64,000 bases of DNA from CAVUFH01 sp963740835 (GCA_963740835.1 CAVUFH010000007.1:806001-870000); one strand, 5' to 3'; positions 16,936 to 25,833 are shown, numbered from the stretch's first letter. The notes: generated by a model from the sequence alone, not told the origin. Translations and numbers: made by a program.

Positions 16936-17823
16936 TCAGCGGTAGGGCGTCAGATCGGCCCCGGGGTAGCGCGTTTGGGTGTCGGCCAAGGTCTGCTCGT
17001 CCCAGAACGGGTCGCCCGGAGCGGGGAACCCGAACACGGACCGCTCCCGGGGAGACGCCCGCTCGACGATCTCGAACCAGTCTGGACGGGTCGCGCGGTC
17101 GGCCCAGGCGACTTTGCCGGTCCACCGCGGCGCCCACACGTCGTAGTCGGCGAGGAGCGCGAAGCGGGTCGATCGTTCGGCGGTCATGCGCGACCCACGG
17201 TGGAGCACGTCGGTCCGAAAGGAGAACAGAGTTCCTGCGGGACCCGTGATCGAGACCTCCTCCTCGGCGAACATCCCCGCCGAGAGGTAGTCGTTGGTGA
17301 TGTCGTGATGCCCAGGGATCGGCCAGTAGGGGACGCTCTCTCCGACCGACATCGGAACGACCTTGGTCGGGCCATCGTCCTCGCCGACATCTGACAGGAG
17401 GATCCAGCTCTGCATCTGTGTGGCCGGCTGGGAGCGCTTGGGCACGACGAGGCTGTGGTTGACGAAATCGCGGTGATGGCGCTGTTCGTAGTCGGCGGCT
17501 CCGGCGTACTTGGCCCACAGCGACGCCTGGTAGAGCCGAAGGTCGGCTGAGCCCAGGAAGCGCTCGGCCAGGTCGAGCAGGTCGGAGTGGAAGGCCAGTC
17601 GGTTCAGGTTCCACGACCGCCACGGTCCGCTGACTTCGCCGGCCCACTGGTCCGTCGCCAACCATGCATGAGCAGCCGGGTCGGCGAAGTACTCCTCGGG
17701 CCGCGGGTAGTGCAGCCACAGCGCTTCCTGCGCGGCTGCCAATTCGTCAGCCTCGAGGAAGCCTTCGAACACGAGATGGCCCTGATCGCGCAGATCGGTC
17801 AAGCAACGGTCGGGCACTCTCAT
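16936..17823 (-). CDS. Phytanoyl-CoA dioxygenase (PhyH)-family protein
   Basis: Fe(II)/2-oxoglutarate-dependent oxygenase of the PhyH family, 295 residues, about the usual length. The iron-binding facial triad is visible: the His-x-Asp of EQRHHRDFVNHS (about residues 128-131) and the distal His in FRTDVLHRGSRMTAE (about 221), with a downstream Arg in the 2-oxoglutarate position. The ATG at 17823 is followed by RVPDRCLTDLRDQGHLVFEGFL, the usual start of family members, so upstream extension is unlikely. It hydroxylates an unknown small molecule or CoA ester. It is divergent from the small membrane-protein gene at 17884, with 60 bp shared between the two starts. Confidence 0.8.
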   Translation of the reverse strand: MRVPDRCLTDLRDQGHLVFEGFLEADELAAAQEALWLHYPRPEEYFADPAAHAWLATDQWAGEVSGPWRSWNLNRLAFHSDLLDLAERFLGSADLRLYQASLWAKYAGAADYEQRHHRDFVNHSLVVPKRSQPATQMQSWILLSDVGEDDGPTKVVPMSVGESVPYWPIPGHHDITNDYLSAGMFAEEEVSITGPAGTLFSFRTDVLHRGSRMTAERSTRFALLADYDVWAPRWTGKVAWADRATRPDWFEIVERASPRERSVFGFPAPGDPFWDEQTLADTQTRYPGADLTPYR

Positions 17824-17883
17824 CGCGGCCAAAGCTAACCGCCTCGCAGTCCGACCCCAGCTACGCACTCGACCGCGGCGCGT

Positions 17884-18333
17884 GTGCTTCGGATCGTCCT
17901 GGCCGCGCTCGCCGGCCTGCTCGCACTGATGTCCACCGAGACGATTCTCGGTCTCGACAATTCGACGTTGCCGATCCACGCCGCCCATCACGACGGCGCG
18001 TACGGCATCGCGCTCTCGGTCGGATTCCTCTACACCGCGTTGCGCCCACGTCGAGTTGGCGCGCTGCTCCCCGTTGTCGCGGTACTCGCCGTGTTGCTCG
18101 CGACTACGACGACAATCGACGTCTTGCGCCACGACGTCGATCTGCTCGGCGAGTCGCGTCATCTCGTGCAACTCGCGGCGTTGTTCATCATGTGGGGGCT
18201 GGTTCGCATCGAACGCCCAAAGCGCCAGCGCAAACCGAGGCTTCGGGCCGTCGCAAAGCCTGCGACCGGATCTGCGTTCCATGTCGCGACCGTCCCGCGG
18301 CGGGCCCGCTCCGCCCGTGGTGACTCCAGCTGA
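17884..18333 (+). CDS. Small predicted membrane protein
   Basis: 149 residues, family not recognised. Hydrophobic segments at about 3-20 (RIVLAALAGLLALMSTETI), 42-53, 63-77 (LPVVAVLAVLLATTT) and 94-107 (LVQLAALFIMWGLV) suggest four membrane spans, and a basic Arg/Lys-rich tail from about 110 probably lies in the cytoplasm. His-rich turns (HAAHHDGAYG) stand between the first two segments and could bind metal. Starts at GTG 17884; no good ribosome site is visible, so the start is uncertain. It could also be read as part of a larger decayed region, because the short ORF behind it is frameshifted. Confidence 0.45.
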   Translation: MLRIVLAALAGLLALMSTETILGLDNSTLPIHAAHHDGAYGIALSVGFLYTALRPRRVGALLPVVAVLAVLLATTTTIDVLRHDVDLLGESRHLVQLAALFIMWGLVRIERPKRQRKPRLRAVAKPATGSAFHVATVPRRARSARGDSS

Positions 18334-18335
18334 GC

Positions 18336-18546
18336 GTGATCGACTTCCTCGGCTGCGCCTGCGCCCACGGCGCAGGACGGGCCGTCTCGCACGGCGTCAC
18401 GCTCGCTGCATTCACGGTCGTCGCGATCGGCTTGGTCGTCGAAGGTCGCCGCGCTCGTCATCGGAGGCATCGCCCTGGTCGGCGCGGACTTCGCGGTCCT
18501 GACGGCGAGCCGCAAACGAACCCGCGCCGCCTCACGCCCACGGTGA
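18336..18546 (+). pseudogene. Short frameshifted membrane ORF, possible permease remnant
   Basis: A frame from GTG 18336 encodes FLGCACAHGAGRAVSHGVTL AAFTVVAIGLVVEG, and a second frame picks up as AALVIGGIALVGADFAVLTASRK to a TGA at 18544-18546. Joined near 18440 they would give a two-helix protein of about 70 residues. The pattern weakly recalls the end of an MlaE/YrbE-type permease, where a 'GVGRAV' segment is followed by a helix. The evidence is thin and the piece may be non-coding. Confidence 0.25.
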
Positions 18547-18615
18547 GCAGGGCACATCGCGACCGCGAGTGTGCGAAGCGCAAAAGCGCCTTTTCAAGTG
18601 CAGTACCCGAGGAGC

Positions 18616-18703
18616 TGGTGCCCGGGGAGGGACTCGAACCCTCACACCCCATGCGGGGCCGGCGGGTTTAAGCCGCCTGCGTCTGCCGTTCCGCCACCCG
18701 GGC
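18616..18703 (-). tRNA. tRNA-Leu (anticodon TAA)
   Basis: Class II tRNA with long variable arm, 88 nt including an encoded CCA. The acceptor stem GCCCGGG pairs with CCCGGGC; the D arm has GGCGGAACGGCAGAC; the anticodon loop is CTTAAAC, anticodon TAA; the T arm carries GGTTCGAGTCCC. It is read on the minus strand from 18703 to 18616, downstream of the conserved hypothetical gene at 18719 on the same strand. Confidence 0.97.
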
Positions 18704-18718
18704 TCGGGTGAGTGCAGG

Positions 18719-19033
18719 CTACGCAGCCGCGGTGTCCTTCGGGCGGGTACTGATCGCGTCGAGCAGGCACGCGCGCACACGGCCCGCGGCCTCGCCTTCG
18801 AGTCGGTTGGCCGCGACGACGCCGTCGACCATGTCGTGCACGACCTCGACGAACGCCCGGCCCTGCAGCGTCACCGCCACCACCGGGCCGCCCGGGAGCC
18901 GACGGATCGTGCGCGGGACTCCGGGGCGACGCGGCGGTGTGCGGAACGCGGGAACCGTGAGCCCGGCCGCGCACGTGGCCGCGCCGAGTCGGCGCGCCAC
19001 CGTGGCGAACCGAGCGGTCGGGGCACGTTCCAC
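18719..19033 (-). CDS. Conserved hypothetical protein
   Basis: 104 residues, no named function that I recognise. It begins MERAPTARFATVARRLGAAT and continues with TVPAFRTPPR, then a compact predicted alpha/beta portion (PVVAVTLQGRAFVEVVHDMVDGVVAANRLEG, RVRACLLDAI). The basic, Arg/Pro-rich N-terminal third and the absence of membrane segments suggest a nucleic-acid-associated or cytosolic protein. GTG start at 19033. It lies 15 bp upstream of tRNA-Leu on the same strand and may be co-transcribed with it. A large inverted repeat (19069-19115) sits just upstream of its start. Confidence 0.5.
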   Translation of the reverse strand: MERAPTARFATVARRLGAATCAAGLTVPAFRTPPRRPGVPRTIRRLPGGPVVAVTLQGRAFVEVVHDMVDGVVAANRLEGEAAGRVRACLLDAISTRPKDTAAA

Positions 19034-19068
19034 GACTGCGATTCAAGCCCCCGGGTGAGACACCCATG

Positions 19069-19115
19069 TTTTGGCGACAATCCGCAACCGCAGCGGTCGC
19101 CGATTGTCACCAAAA
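19069..19115. promoter_or_regulatory. 47-bp near-perfect inverted repeat between divergent genes
   Basis: Left arm TTTTGGCGACAATC (19069-19082) and right arm GATTGTCACCAAAA (19102-19115) match at 13 of 14 positions, their centres 33 bp apart, about three DNA turns. The central part (CGCAACCGC / GCGGTCGCC) continues the symmetry. Runs of T open and A close the element, the reverse of an intrinsic terminator, so an operator or a cruciform is more likely than a terminator. It lies between the starts of the hypothetical gene (minus) and the MATE transporter (plus). Confidence 0.5.
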
Positions 19116-19145
19116 CCGTGATCGGTGCGTCGGTAGCGTTACGGG

Positions 19146-20477
19146 GTGCGCCGGCCCGCGTTGCTCCGCCGCCACCCCGACGATCGTGAGATCTGGCGAC
19201 TCGCGCTCCCGGCCTTCGGCGCGCTCGTCGCGGAGCCGCTTTACGTCCTCGTGGACACCGCGATCGTGGGCCGGCTCGGCACGCGGCCGCTCGCCGGGCT
19301 CGCGGTCGCCGGGACGGTGCTGACCTCGGCCTTCGGCGTCTTCAACTTCCTCGCGTTCGGCACGACCGCGGCCGTCGCCCGGCGGATCGGTGCGCGTGAC
19401 GAGCGGGCCGCGGCCGAGCACGGTGTGGCCGGGCTGTGGCTGGCCCTCGGCCTCGGCGTCGCGCTCACGCTCGCCGGGCTGCTCTTTGCGCCACTGATCG
19501 TGGACGCGATGGGCGCGTCCGCCCGCGTGCGTCCGTTCGCGCTCACCTACATGCGCATCGGGTTGCTCGGCGCGCCCGCGCTCCTCCTCGCGCTCGCGGG
19601 GACGGGCTACCTGCGCGGGTTGCTCGACACGCGCACGCCGCTCGCGATCGCGGTGGCCGCGAACCTCTTCAACCTCGCGCTCGAGGTACTGCTCGTCTAC
19701 GGCTTCCACCTCGGCATCGCCGGTTCCGCCTGGGGCACCGTCATCGCGCAGTACGCGGCCGTCACCGCGTACTTGATCGTCGTCGGCCGCAATCTGCGAC
19801 ACGTGCACGCGTCCGCGCGGCCGAATCGGGAGTACGTCAAGGATGCCGCAATCGTCGGCGGTCACCTCACCGTCCGCACCGCCTCACTGCTCGCGGTGTT
19901 CCTCGTGACCACCGCGATCGCGTCGCGCATCGGTGACACCGAAGTCGCGGCACACCAGATCGCATGGCAGCTCTGGTACTTCCTCGCGCTCGCGCTCGAC
20001 GCGGTGGCGATCGCGGCACAGGCCATCGTCGGCCGCGACCTCGGTGCCGCCGACGCCGCCGCGACCCGGCGGAGCAGCCGGCGCATGATCGAGTGGGGCG
20101 TGGTCGCGGGCGTCGTCGCGTGTGGCTTCGTGATCCTGTTCTTGCCCGTCCTCACGCGCGCGTTCACCGACGACGGCGCGGTCCAGGATCAGCTGCGGCC
20201 GGTGCTGTGGGCGGTCGCACTGATGCAGCCGATCGCCGCGGTCGTGTTCGTGCTCGACGGCATCCTCATCGGCGCGGGCGATTCCCGCTACCTCGCGCTC
20301 GCGATGGCCGCAGCGTCAGCCGCGTTCTTCCCGGCCGCCCTGCTGGTGCTCGTCACGCACTCGGGTCTGCTCGCGCTGTGGGGTGCGCTGTACGTCTTCA
20401 TCATCGCCCGCTTGTACGGCATGTACCGCCGGTACCGCAGCGATACGTGGCTCGTCACCGGCGCAGTGCGGACGTGA
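19146..20477 (+). CDS. MATE-family efflux transporter (DinF type)
   Basis: 443-residue transporter of the multidrug and toxin extrusion family, expected to export a substrate against Na+ or H+ entry. Twelve hydrophobic segments are spread over the whole length; the conserved opening EIWRLALPAFGALVAEPLYVLVDTAIVGRLG and the repeated equivalent in the second half (AIVGGHLTVRTASLLAVFLVTTAIASRIGDTEVAAHQ) show the two-bundle architecture. The EVAAHQIAWQLW segment is typical of the DinF branch. GTG start at 19146 with MRRPALLRRHPDDREI before the first helix. Possible control by the inverted repeat 30 bp upstream is inference. The acyltransferase gene follows 24 bp downstream. Confidence 0.9.
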   Translation: MRRPALLRRHPDDREIWRLALPAFGALVAEPLYVLVDTAIVGRLGTRPLAGLAVAGTVLTSAFGVFNFLAFGTTAAVARRIGARDERAAAEHGVAGLWLALGLGVALTLAGLLFAPLIVDAMGASARVRPFALTYMRIGLLGAPALLLALAGTGYLRGLLDTRTPLAIAVAANLFNLALEVLLVYGFHLGIAGSAWGTVIAQYAAVTAYLIVVGRNLRHVHASARPNREYVKDAAIVGGHLTVRTASLLAVFLVTTAIASRIGDTEVAAHQIAWQLWYFLALALDAVAIAAQAIVGRDLGAADAAATRRSSRRMIEWGVVAGVVACGFVILFLPVLTRAFTDDGAVQDQLRPVLWAVALMQPIAAVVFVLDGILIGAGDSRYLALAMAAASAAFFPAALLVLVTHSGLLALWGALYVFIIARLYGMYRRYRSDTWLVTGAVRT

Positions 20478-20501
20478 GCCTTCGTATGGTTATCTGAACC
20501 C

Positions 20502-21461
20502 GTGACGGAGCCGCCCGATCCCGAGCCCGACCCGCGGGACGTCGTCGTCGATCTCACCGCGCGGTACCGGCTGCAATCGGACGCCGCGGGCACCGACTGG
20601 ATCTTGCGCTCGCGCAGCCGCGAGCTCGTACAGATGCCGCGGCCCGAGGTGGTCGAACCGCAGGCCGAGGATCCAGCGCGGCGTTCCGATGTCGACCACT
20701 GGGGCCGCAGCGAGCATCTGCGCGCGCTCACCCGCCGGCTCTACGACCCGATGTACAAGTACTGGTTCCGTGTCGAGTGGGAGGGTCTCGAGCACCTACC
20801 GGCGGAAGGCGGCGCGCTGCTCGTCTCCAATCACGCGGGCGCGATCCCTTCCGATGCGCCGGCGATCATGCACGGGATCGAAACCGAGCTCGGCCGGCCC
20901 GTGTACGGCATGGCCGAGTACCTGTTCCGCGCGCTTCCGGTCGTCGGTACGCTGTGGTCGCGCGGTGGCGGCATCCCGGCGCACCCCGACAACGCCTACC
21001 GGCTCCTGCACGACGAACAGCAGCTCGCACTCGTGTTCCCCGAGGGCAGCAAGGCAACGGGCAAGCTGTTCTCGCAGCGATATCAGCTCCGGCGCTTCGG
21101 CCGCGGCGGCTTCGTGCAGATCGCGATGCGCGCGGGCGTGCCCGTGATCCCCCTCGCGGTCGTCGGCGCCGAGGAGTCGATGCCGATCCTGTTCAAGAGC
21201 ACCCGGCTCGCGAAGGTGCTCAACATCCCGTACTTCCCGATCACCGCCAACATGTTGCTGATGGGCCCGGCCGGGCTCGTCGCGTACTTCCCCGCGAAGT
21301 TCAAGATCCGCGTGCTGCCACCGGTGCACTTCGACGTCCCGCCCAACGAGGAGCGCTACTCGCGCAGCCGCGTGATGGAAGAGTCGGAACGCATCCGGCG
21401 CATGGTGCAAGAGGCGCTGTACGACATGCTGCGGACGCGCCGTAGCGTGTGGTTCGGCTGA
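20502..21461 (+). CDS. PlsC-type 1-acylglycerol-3-phosphate acyltransferase-like protein
   Basis: 319 residues; transfers an acyl chain to a lyso-glycerolipid or related acceptor at the membrane. The family motifs are in order: block I as SNHAGAIPSDA (NHxxxxD, about residues 106-114), GGIPAHPDNAYRLL with the expected arginine region, block III FPEGSKATGK (about 180-189) and block IV VPVIPLAVVGAEES. The N-terminal 70 residues are a charged extension. A related acyltransferase beside an epimerase is known in M. tuberculosis (Rv0502 with Rv0501), and the epimerase gene follows here at 17 bp, so the pair likely acts together on a lipid or glycolipid. GTG start. Confidence 0.85.
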   Translation: MTEPPDPEPDPRDVVVDLTARYRLQSDAAGTDWILRSRSRELVQMPRPEVVEPQAEDPARRSDVDHWGRSEHLRALTRRLYDPMYKYWFRVEWEGLEHLPAEGGALLVSNHAGAIPSDAPAIMHGIETELGRPVYGMAEYLFRALPVVGTLWSRGGGIPAHPDNAYRLLHDEQQLALVFPEGSKATGKLFSQRYQLRRFGRGGFVQIAMRAGVPVIPLAVVGAEESMPILFKSTRLAKVLNIPYFPITANMLLMGPAGLVAYFPAKFKIRVLPPVHFDVPPNEERYSRSRVMEESERIRRMVQEALYDMLRTRRSVWFG

Positions 21462-21477
21462 GGCGGGAGCGACCTGC

Positions 21478-22515
21478 ATGCGTGTCCTCGTCACCGGCTT
21501 GAGCACCCACTGGGGTGGGCGCGTCGCGCAGGCGCTCGAGCAGCGGCCGGACGTCGAGGTCATCGTCGGGCTCGACTCCAACGACCCGCGCGTGCCGCTC
21601 GAGCGCACCGAGTTCGTCCGGTCCGACTCGTCTTACTCGATCCTCGCCCGCATCGTTCGCGCCACCGAGATCGACACCGTCGTGCACACGCACCTCATCG
21701 TCGACTCGACGCGCTCTACCGGTCGGGCACTGCACGAGATCAACGTCATCGGCACGATGAACCTGCTCGCGGCGGCGGGCGCGCCCGGCAGCCCGGTCCG
21801 CAAGGTTGTCGTCAAGAGCTCCGCGCTCGTCTACGGCGCGAACTTCCAGGACCCGAACGTGTTCCGCGAGGACATGACGCGCACGCGCGGCGCACGAACC
21901 GGCGTCGAACGCTCGCTGCTCGAAGTCGAAGCGTTCCTCCGCGACTTCGCCGACGACAACCCGCACATCACCGTCAGCCTGCTGCGGTTCGCGAACGTGC
22001 TCGGCAACGACATCGACACCGCTTTCGCCCACGTGCTCAAGGGCCGGTACGTCCCCGAGATCTTCGGCTTCGATCCGCGCGTGCAGTTCGTGCACGAGGA
22101 CGACGTGGTTGGCGGCCTCATGTACGCCACCACGAACGACACGCCCGGCGTCTACAACATTGCCGGTGACGGCAACCTGCCCTGGAGCGAGGTGTGCGCC
22201 ATCCTCGGCAAGCGGCGCCTCGCGCTGCCGCCGGTGCTCACCGCCTGGGCCGCGGAGCCGATGCGGATCCTGGGCCGCTGGGATCTCCCGTACGAGGCGT
22301 TGATGCTCCTGCGCTACGGCCGCTCGATCGACAACACCCGCTCGAAGCGCGCCGGCTTCACGTACGAGTACACGAGCGCGGGCACCGTCGAGGGCTTCGC
22401 GCAGGGGTTGCGGCTGGCCGGTGCCGTCGGCGACACCAACCCCACCTACAAGTACCAGCGCGATGTCGAGGCGTTCTTCCGGCACTCGCCCGCGGTCGTC
22501 CGGCCGGAACAGTGA
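21478..22515 (+). CDS. NAD-dependent epimerase/dehydratase family protein
   Basis: 345-residue extended SDR. The N-terminal Rossmann start is MRVLVTGLSTHWGGRVAQAL, a variant of GxxGxxG with Trp-Gly-Gly. Ser is in VVVKSSALVYGANFQDP with the Tyr of VYG, but the usual YxxxK is not evident: the region after reads DMTRTRGARTGVERSLLEVE, lacking Tyr-x3-Lys. This missing pair suggests a changed or non-classical reaction. Mtb Rv0501 (GalE2-type) is a likely relative by position next to the acyltransferase. ATG start with AGCGACCT upstream; GGCGGGAGC could serve as the site. Confidence 0.75.
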   Translation: MRVLVTGLSTHWGGRVAQALEQRPDVEVIVGLDSNDPRVPLERTEFVRSDSSYSILARIVRATEIDTVVHTHLIVDSTRSTGRALHEINVIGTMNLLAAAGAPGSPVRKVVVKSSALVYGANFQDPNVFREDMTRTRGARTGVERSLLEVEAFLRDFADDNPHITVSLLRFANVLGNDIDTAFAHVLKGRYVPEIFGFDPRVQFVHEDDVVGGLMYATTNDTPGVYNIAGDGNLPWSEVCAILGKRRLALPPVLTAWAAEPMRILGRWDLPYEALMLLRYGRSIDNTRSKRAGFTYEYTSAGTVEGFAQGLRLAGAVGDTNPTYKYQRDVEAFFRHSPAVVRPEQ

Positions 22516-22531
22516 GAACGATCGGGAGCTG

Positions 22532-23278
22532 ATGGAACACGTACGGGTCGACGAGGGCGACGGAGTTGCGGTCATCACGCTCGTGGACGTGGAACGGCGC
22601 AATGCGATGACCGCGACGATGGTCGGCGAGATCGTCGAGACCTTCGACCGGCTGGAAGCCGACGACACGATCAGCGCGGTCGTGATCACGGGTGAGGCAC
22701 CGGCGTTCTGCAGCGGCGCGGACGTGTCGAGTCTGGGCGCGCTCGCGGCCGAGGGGACCGACGCGCGCGATCGTGGGAGCGTCGTGTCGATCTACGAAGG
22801 GTTCCTGCGCGTGTTGCGCTCGACGCTCCCCACGATCGCGGCGGTCAACGGTCCCGCGGTCGGTGCCGGCATGAATCTCGCGCTGGCATGCGACGTCCGA
22901 GTCGCGGCGGCGTCCGCGCGCTTCGAAGCGCGCTTCTTGCGGATCGGCCTGCATCCGGGCGGTGGCCACACGTGGATGCTCGAACGGGCGGTCGGCCCGC
23001 AGGCGGCCGCCGCCATCGTGCTGCTCGGCGAGCCGATCGCCGGCGACCGCGCCGCCGAGATCGGGCTCGCGTGGCGCTGCGTCCCCGATGCCGAGCTCGT
23101 CACCGCCGCGCGCGAGCTCGCGGTCCGCGCCGTGCGCGTCCCCAAGCCGTTGCTCGCGGCGACGAAGCAGACGCTCGCGCAGGTGCCGTGGCAGCCCGAC
23201 TTCGCGAGTGCGCTCGCGCTCGAGGTCGAACGCCAGACCTGGTCGCTCGGCCAAGGCTGGTTCCAACGCCCGACCTGA
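22532..23278 (+). CDS. Enoyl-CoA hydratase/isomerase family protein
   Basis: 248-residue crotonase-fold protein. Oxyanion-hole segments are AFCSGADVSSLGAL and NGPAVGAGMNLALACDVRVAA; the active-site helix is RIGLHPGGGHTWMLERAVG, and the first catalytic acid position is Met/Asn while the second is replaced by Gly/His, so activity may differ from classical hydratases. The C-terminal helix is present (LEVERQTWSLGQGWFQRPT). ATG 22532 is preceded by GGGAG at about 22524-22528. It lies 16 bp after the epimerase gene in the same direction, so it likely belongs to the same transcript. Confidence 0.8.
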   Translation: MEHVRVDEGDGVAVITLVDVERRNAMTATMVGEIVETFDRLEADDTISAVVITGEAPAFCSGADVSSLGALAAEGTDARDRGSVVSIYEGFLRVLRSTLPTIAAVNGPAVGAGMNLALACDVRVAAASARFEARFLRIGLHPGGGHTWMLERAVGPQAAAAIVLLGEPIAGDRAAEIGLAWRCVPDAELVTAARELAVRAVRVPKPLLAATKQTLAQVPWQPDFASALALEVERQTWSLGQGWFQRPT

Positions 23279-23293
23279 ACCCACCCCGAGTGC

Positions 23294-23887
23294 TCAGGTG
23301 AGGTAGTGGGCGACGAGCTCGTGGCCGTGGGCCTTCCAGTCCTCGATGGTGATCGCGTAGCGAACGTGGTCCTCGAACACGCCCTGGATCTGCAAGAACC
23401 CGAGCGCGACACCTTCGTCGCGCAGACCGAGCTTCTCCGCGACGCGCCGGCTGGCCGCGTTGCGCGGCACGATCGCGGCTTCGAGCCGGTGCAACGACAG
23501 CGCCTCGAACGCGTGCCGCACGAGCAGCACGACGCCCTCGGGCACGTAGCCGTGACCCGCGAGCGCCTCGTCGATCCAGTAGCCGACGTACGCCATCTGG
23601 AACGGGCCCCGCTGCACGCTCCCGAGGCTCACTTCACCCGCGAAGCGGCCGTTGGTCAGGAACAGGCCGTAGCCGTAGGCCGCATCGAAGTGACGCTGGC
23701 GTTCCCATGCGCCGCACCGGGCGCGGAACGCCTCCCGGTCGAACGCCGGATCCGCGCTCCCCGGTTCGGGCCGCGGCTCCCAACGTTCGAGCCACTCGCG
23801 GCACCGGATGCGGACCTCCCGCCACGCATCCCAGTCCTCGGGTCGGAGCGGGCGGAGCTCGACGCGGGCACCCGTGAGCTCGTGCAT
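23294..23887 (-). CDS. GNAT acetyltransferase, RimJ/RimL-like
   Basis: 197-residue acetyltransferase, probably acting on a protein N-terminus or a small amine. The fold begins TGARVELRPLRPEDWDAWREVR; the acetyl-CoA segment is GYWIDEALAGHGYVPEGV with the GxGxx-type loop, followed by HRLEAAIVPRNAASRRVAEKLGL, which is the most conserved RimJ/RimL helix-turn. The ATG at 23887 overlaps the stop of the upstream acyl-CoA synthetase gene by one base (TGATG), so both are translated from one mRNA; functional link, for example lysine acetylation of the synthetase, is a plausible inference because such pairs are known elsewhere, but is not shown here. Confidence 0.8.
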   Translation of the reverse strand: MHELTGARVELRPLRPEDWDAWREVRIRCREWLERWEPRPEPGSADPAFDREAFRARCGAWERQRHFDAAYGYGLFLTNGRFAGEVSLGSVQRGPFQMAYVGYWIDEALAGHGYVPEGVVLLVRHAFEALSLHRLEAAIVPRNAASRRVAEKLGLRDEGVALGFLQIQGVFEDHVRYAITIEDWKAHGHELVAHYLT

Positions 23888-25833
23888 CAGTGCGCCGCCG
23901 CGATCGCGTCCAGCGCGGCGGGGTCTTCGAGGCCCGTAAGGTCGCCGGGCGGGGTACCGGTCGCGACCGCGCGTATGGCCCGGCGCAGGATCTTGGCGCT
24001 GCGGGTCTTCGGCAGCGCGTCGGTGAAGCGCACCGCCGACGGTCGGAACGACGCGCCCAGCTGCGCCGCGACACGCGCCCGGAGCTCGTCGCGCAGCGCA
24101 TCGTCGGCGGCGACGCCCGGCCGCGCGACGACGAACACCCACAACGACTCGCCCTTCACCGGGTCGGGTACGCCGATCGCGGCCGCTTCCAACACCGAGG
24201 GATGGCCGACGATCACGGTCTCGACCTCGGCCGGGCCGAGGCGCTTGCCCGCGACCTTGATGGTGTCGTCCGAGCGGCCGTGCAGGAACCACTGACCGTC
24301 GGCGCTGATGGTCGCGAAGTCACCGTGCCACCACACATCGGGCCAACGGGACCAGTACGTCTCGAGATAGCGCTCGCGGTCGTGCCATAACCCGCGAGTC
24401 ATCCCCGGCCACGGCTTGGTGCACACGAGCTCACCAACGGCGCCGCGCACCGGATGCCCCGCGTCGTCGAACACGTCGACGGCCATTCCGAGCGCGGGAC
24501 CGCCGAGCGAACACGGTGACAACGGTTGCACCACATGCGGCGACAAGAAGCACGCGCCGACTTCGGTACCGCCCGAGATGTTGATGACCGGGCAGCGGCT
24601 CTCGCCGACGACGTCGAAATACCAACGCCACGGAGTTTCGTTCCACGGTTCGCCTGTTGACGCGAGCACGCGCAGCGACGACAGGTCGTGCGCTCGTACC
24701 GGTTCGTCACCGTGCACCATCAGCGCGCGCACGAGTGTCGGTGACACGCCGAGGATCGCGACGCGGTGCTGCTCGACGAGCGACCACAGCCGGTCGGGGC
24801 CGGGAAAGTCGGGGGCACCGTCGTAGAGCACGAGCGTGCCGCCGGTCGCGAGCGTGCCGACGATCTCCCACGGGCCCATGATCCAACCGATGTCGGTCAG
24901 CCAGAACAGGCGCTCGGCCGGCCGCAGGTCCATCTGGAAGGCGACCTCTTCGGCGATCTTGGCGAGGAAGCCACCGTGGACGTGCACTGCACCCTTTGGC
25001 CGACCGGTCGTCCCGCTCGTGTACGCGACGAACAGGGGATGCTCGCTCGGTACCGCGACCGCGTCGATCCGGTCGGGTTGGCCATCGATCAACGCGGCGA
25101 GCGTGAGGTCACGTCCGGGTTGCATCGGGACGTCGGCGCGTCCGAGTCGAGGGACGACGACGACGGTGTGCACCGACGGAACCTGCGCGACCGCGGCGTC
25201 CGCGGTCTCCTTCATCGGCACGACGCGCCCGCGACGGGTGAAGGCGTCGGCGGTGATCAGCGCGACCGCGCCGGCATCCTCGAGCCGGATCGCGACTGCG
25301 TCGGCGCCGTAGCCGGAGAAGATCGGCAGGAACAGCGCGCCGAGCTTCGCGACCGCGAAGAGCGCCGCGACCGTCTCCGGGATCATCGGCAGGAACAGCC
25401 CGACTGCATCGCCCGCGCCCACGCCCCGAACCCGCAAACCGGCGGCGATCTGATCCGTCGCCGTGCGCAGCTCGGACCACGACCACGTGCGCGCCGTGCC
25501 TTCTTCGCCTTCCCAGACGACCACCGGTTGATCGGCAGTGGCGGGATCGTCGGCGCGTACGTCGACGCACGTCGTCGCGAGGTTGAGCGTCCCGCCCGTG
25601 AACCACTTGGCGAACGGCACACCGTCGGCGAGGTCGAGCACCTCGGAGTACGGCGTCGTGAAGCGGAGATCGAGGAACCGCACGATGGCATCCCAGAACC
25701 ACTCGGGCTCGTCGATCGACTGCCGCACGAGGTCGGCGAACGTCGCGATCCCGTGCTCGGTCATGAAGCGCGCGACGTTGCTGCCGCTCAAGAGATCGGC
25801 GTCAGGCCGCCACACGACCGAGGAAGTGCTCAC
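23887..25833 (-). CDS. AMP-forming acyl-CoA synthetase (acetoacetyl/acetyl-CoA synthetase type)
   Basis: 648-residue adenylate-forming enzyme that activates a short or medium carboxylic acid to its CoA thioester. The AMP-binding P-loop YTSGTTGRPKGAVH is at about 270; further signatures are ISGGTEVGACFLS, WWHGDFATI and the C-terminal lysine motif KTRSAKILRR, where the active-site Lys would be acetylatable. The N-terminal acetyl-CoA synthetase domain (WFWDAIVRFLDLRF, LNLATTCVD) and overall size fit acetyl/propionyl or acetoacetyl-CoA synthetases. GTG start at 25833. Coupled to the following GNAT gene by a TGATG overlap. Confidence 0.9.
   Translation of the reverse strand: MSTSSVVWRPDADLLSGSNVARFMTEHGIATFADLVRQSIDEPEWFWDAIVRFLDLRFTTPYSEVLDLADGVPFAKWFTGGTLNLATTCVDVRADDPATADQPVVVWEGEEGTARTWSWSELRTATDQIAAGLRVRGVGAGDAVGLFLPMIPETVAALFAVAKLGALFLPIFSGYGADAVAIRLEDAGAVALITADAFTRRGRVVPMKETADAAVAQVPSVHTVVVVPRLGRADVPMQPGRDLTLAALIDGQPDRIDAVAVPSEHPLFVAYTSGTTGRPKGAVHVHGGFLAKIAEEVAFQMDLRPAERLFWLTDIGWIMGPWEIVGTLATGGTLVLYDGAPDFPGPDRLWSLVEQHRVAILGVSPTLVRALMVHGDEPVRAHDLSSLRVLASTGEPWNETPWRWYFDVVGESRCPVINISGGTEVGACFLSPHVVQPLSPCSLGGPALGMAVDVFDDAGHPVRGAVGELVCTKPWPGMTRGLWHDRERYLETYWSRWPDVWWHGDFATISADGQWFLHGRSDDTIKVAGKRLGPAEVETVIVGHPSVLEAAAIGVPDPVKGESLWVFVVARPGVAADDALRDELRARVAAQLGASFRPSAVRFTDALPKTRSAKILRRAIRAVATGTPPGDLTGLEDPAALDAIAAAH

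Noticed and set aside
21301..22689. 462-codon minus ORF under the epimerase gene
   Set aside because: Antisense shadow; the plus frame has clear epimerase signatures.
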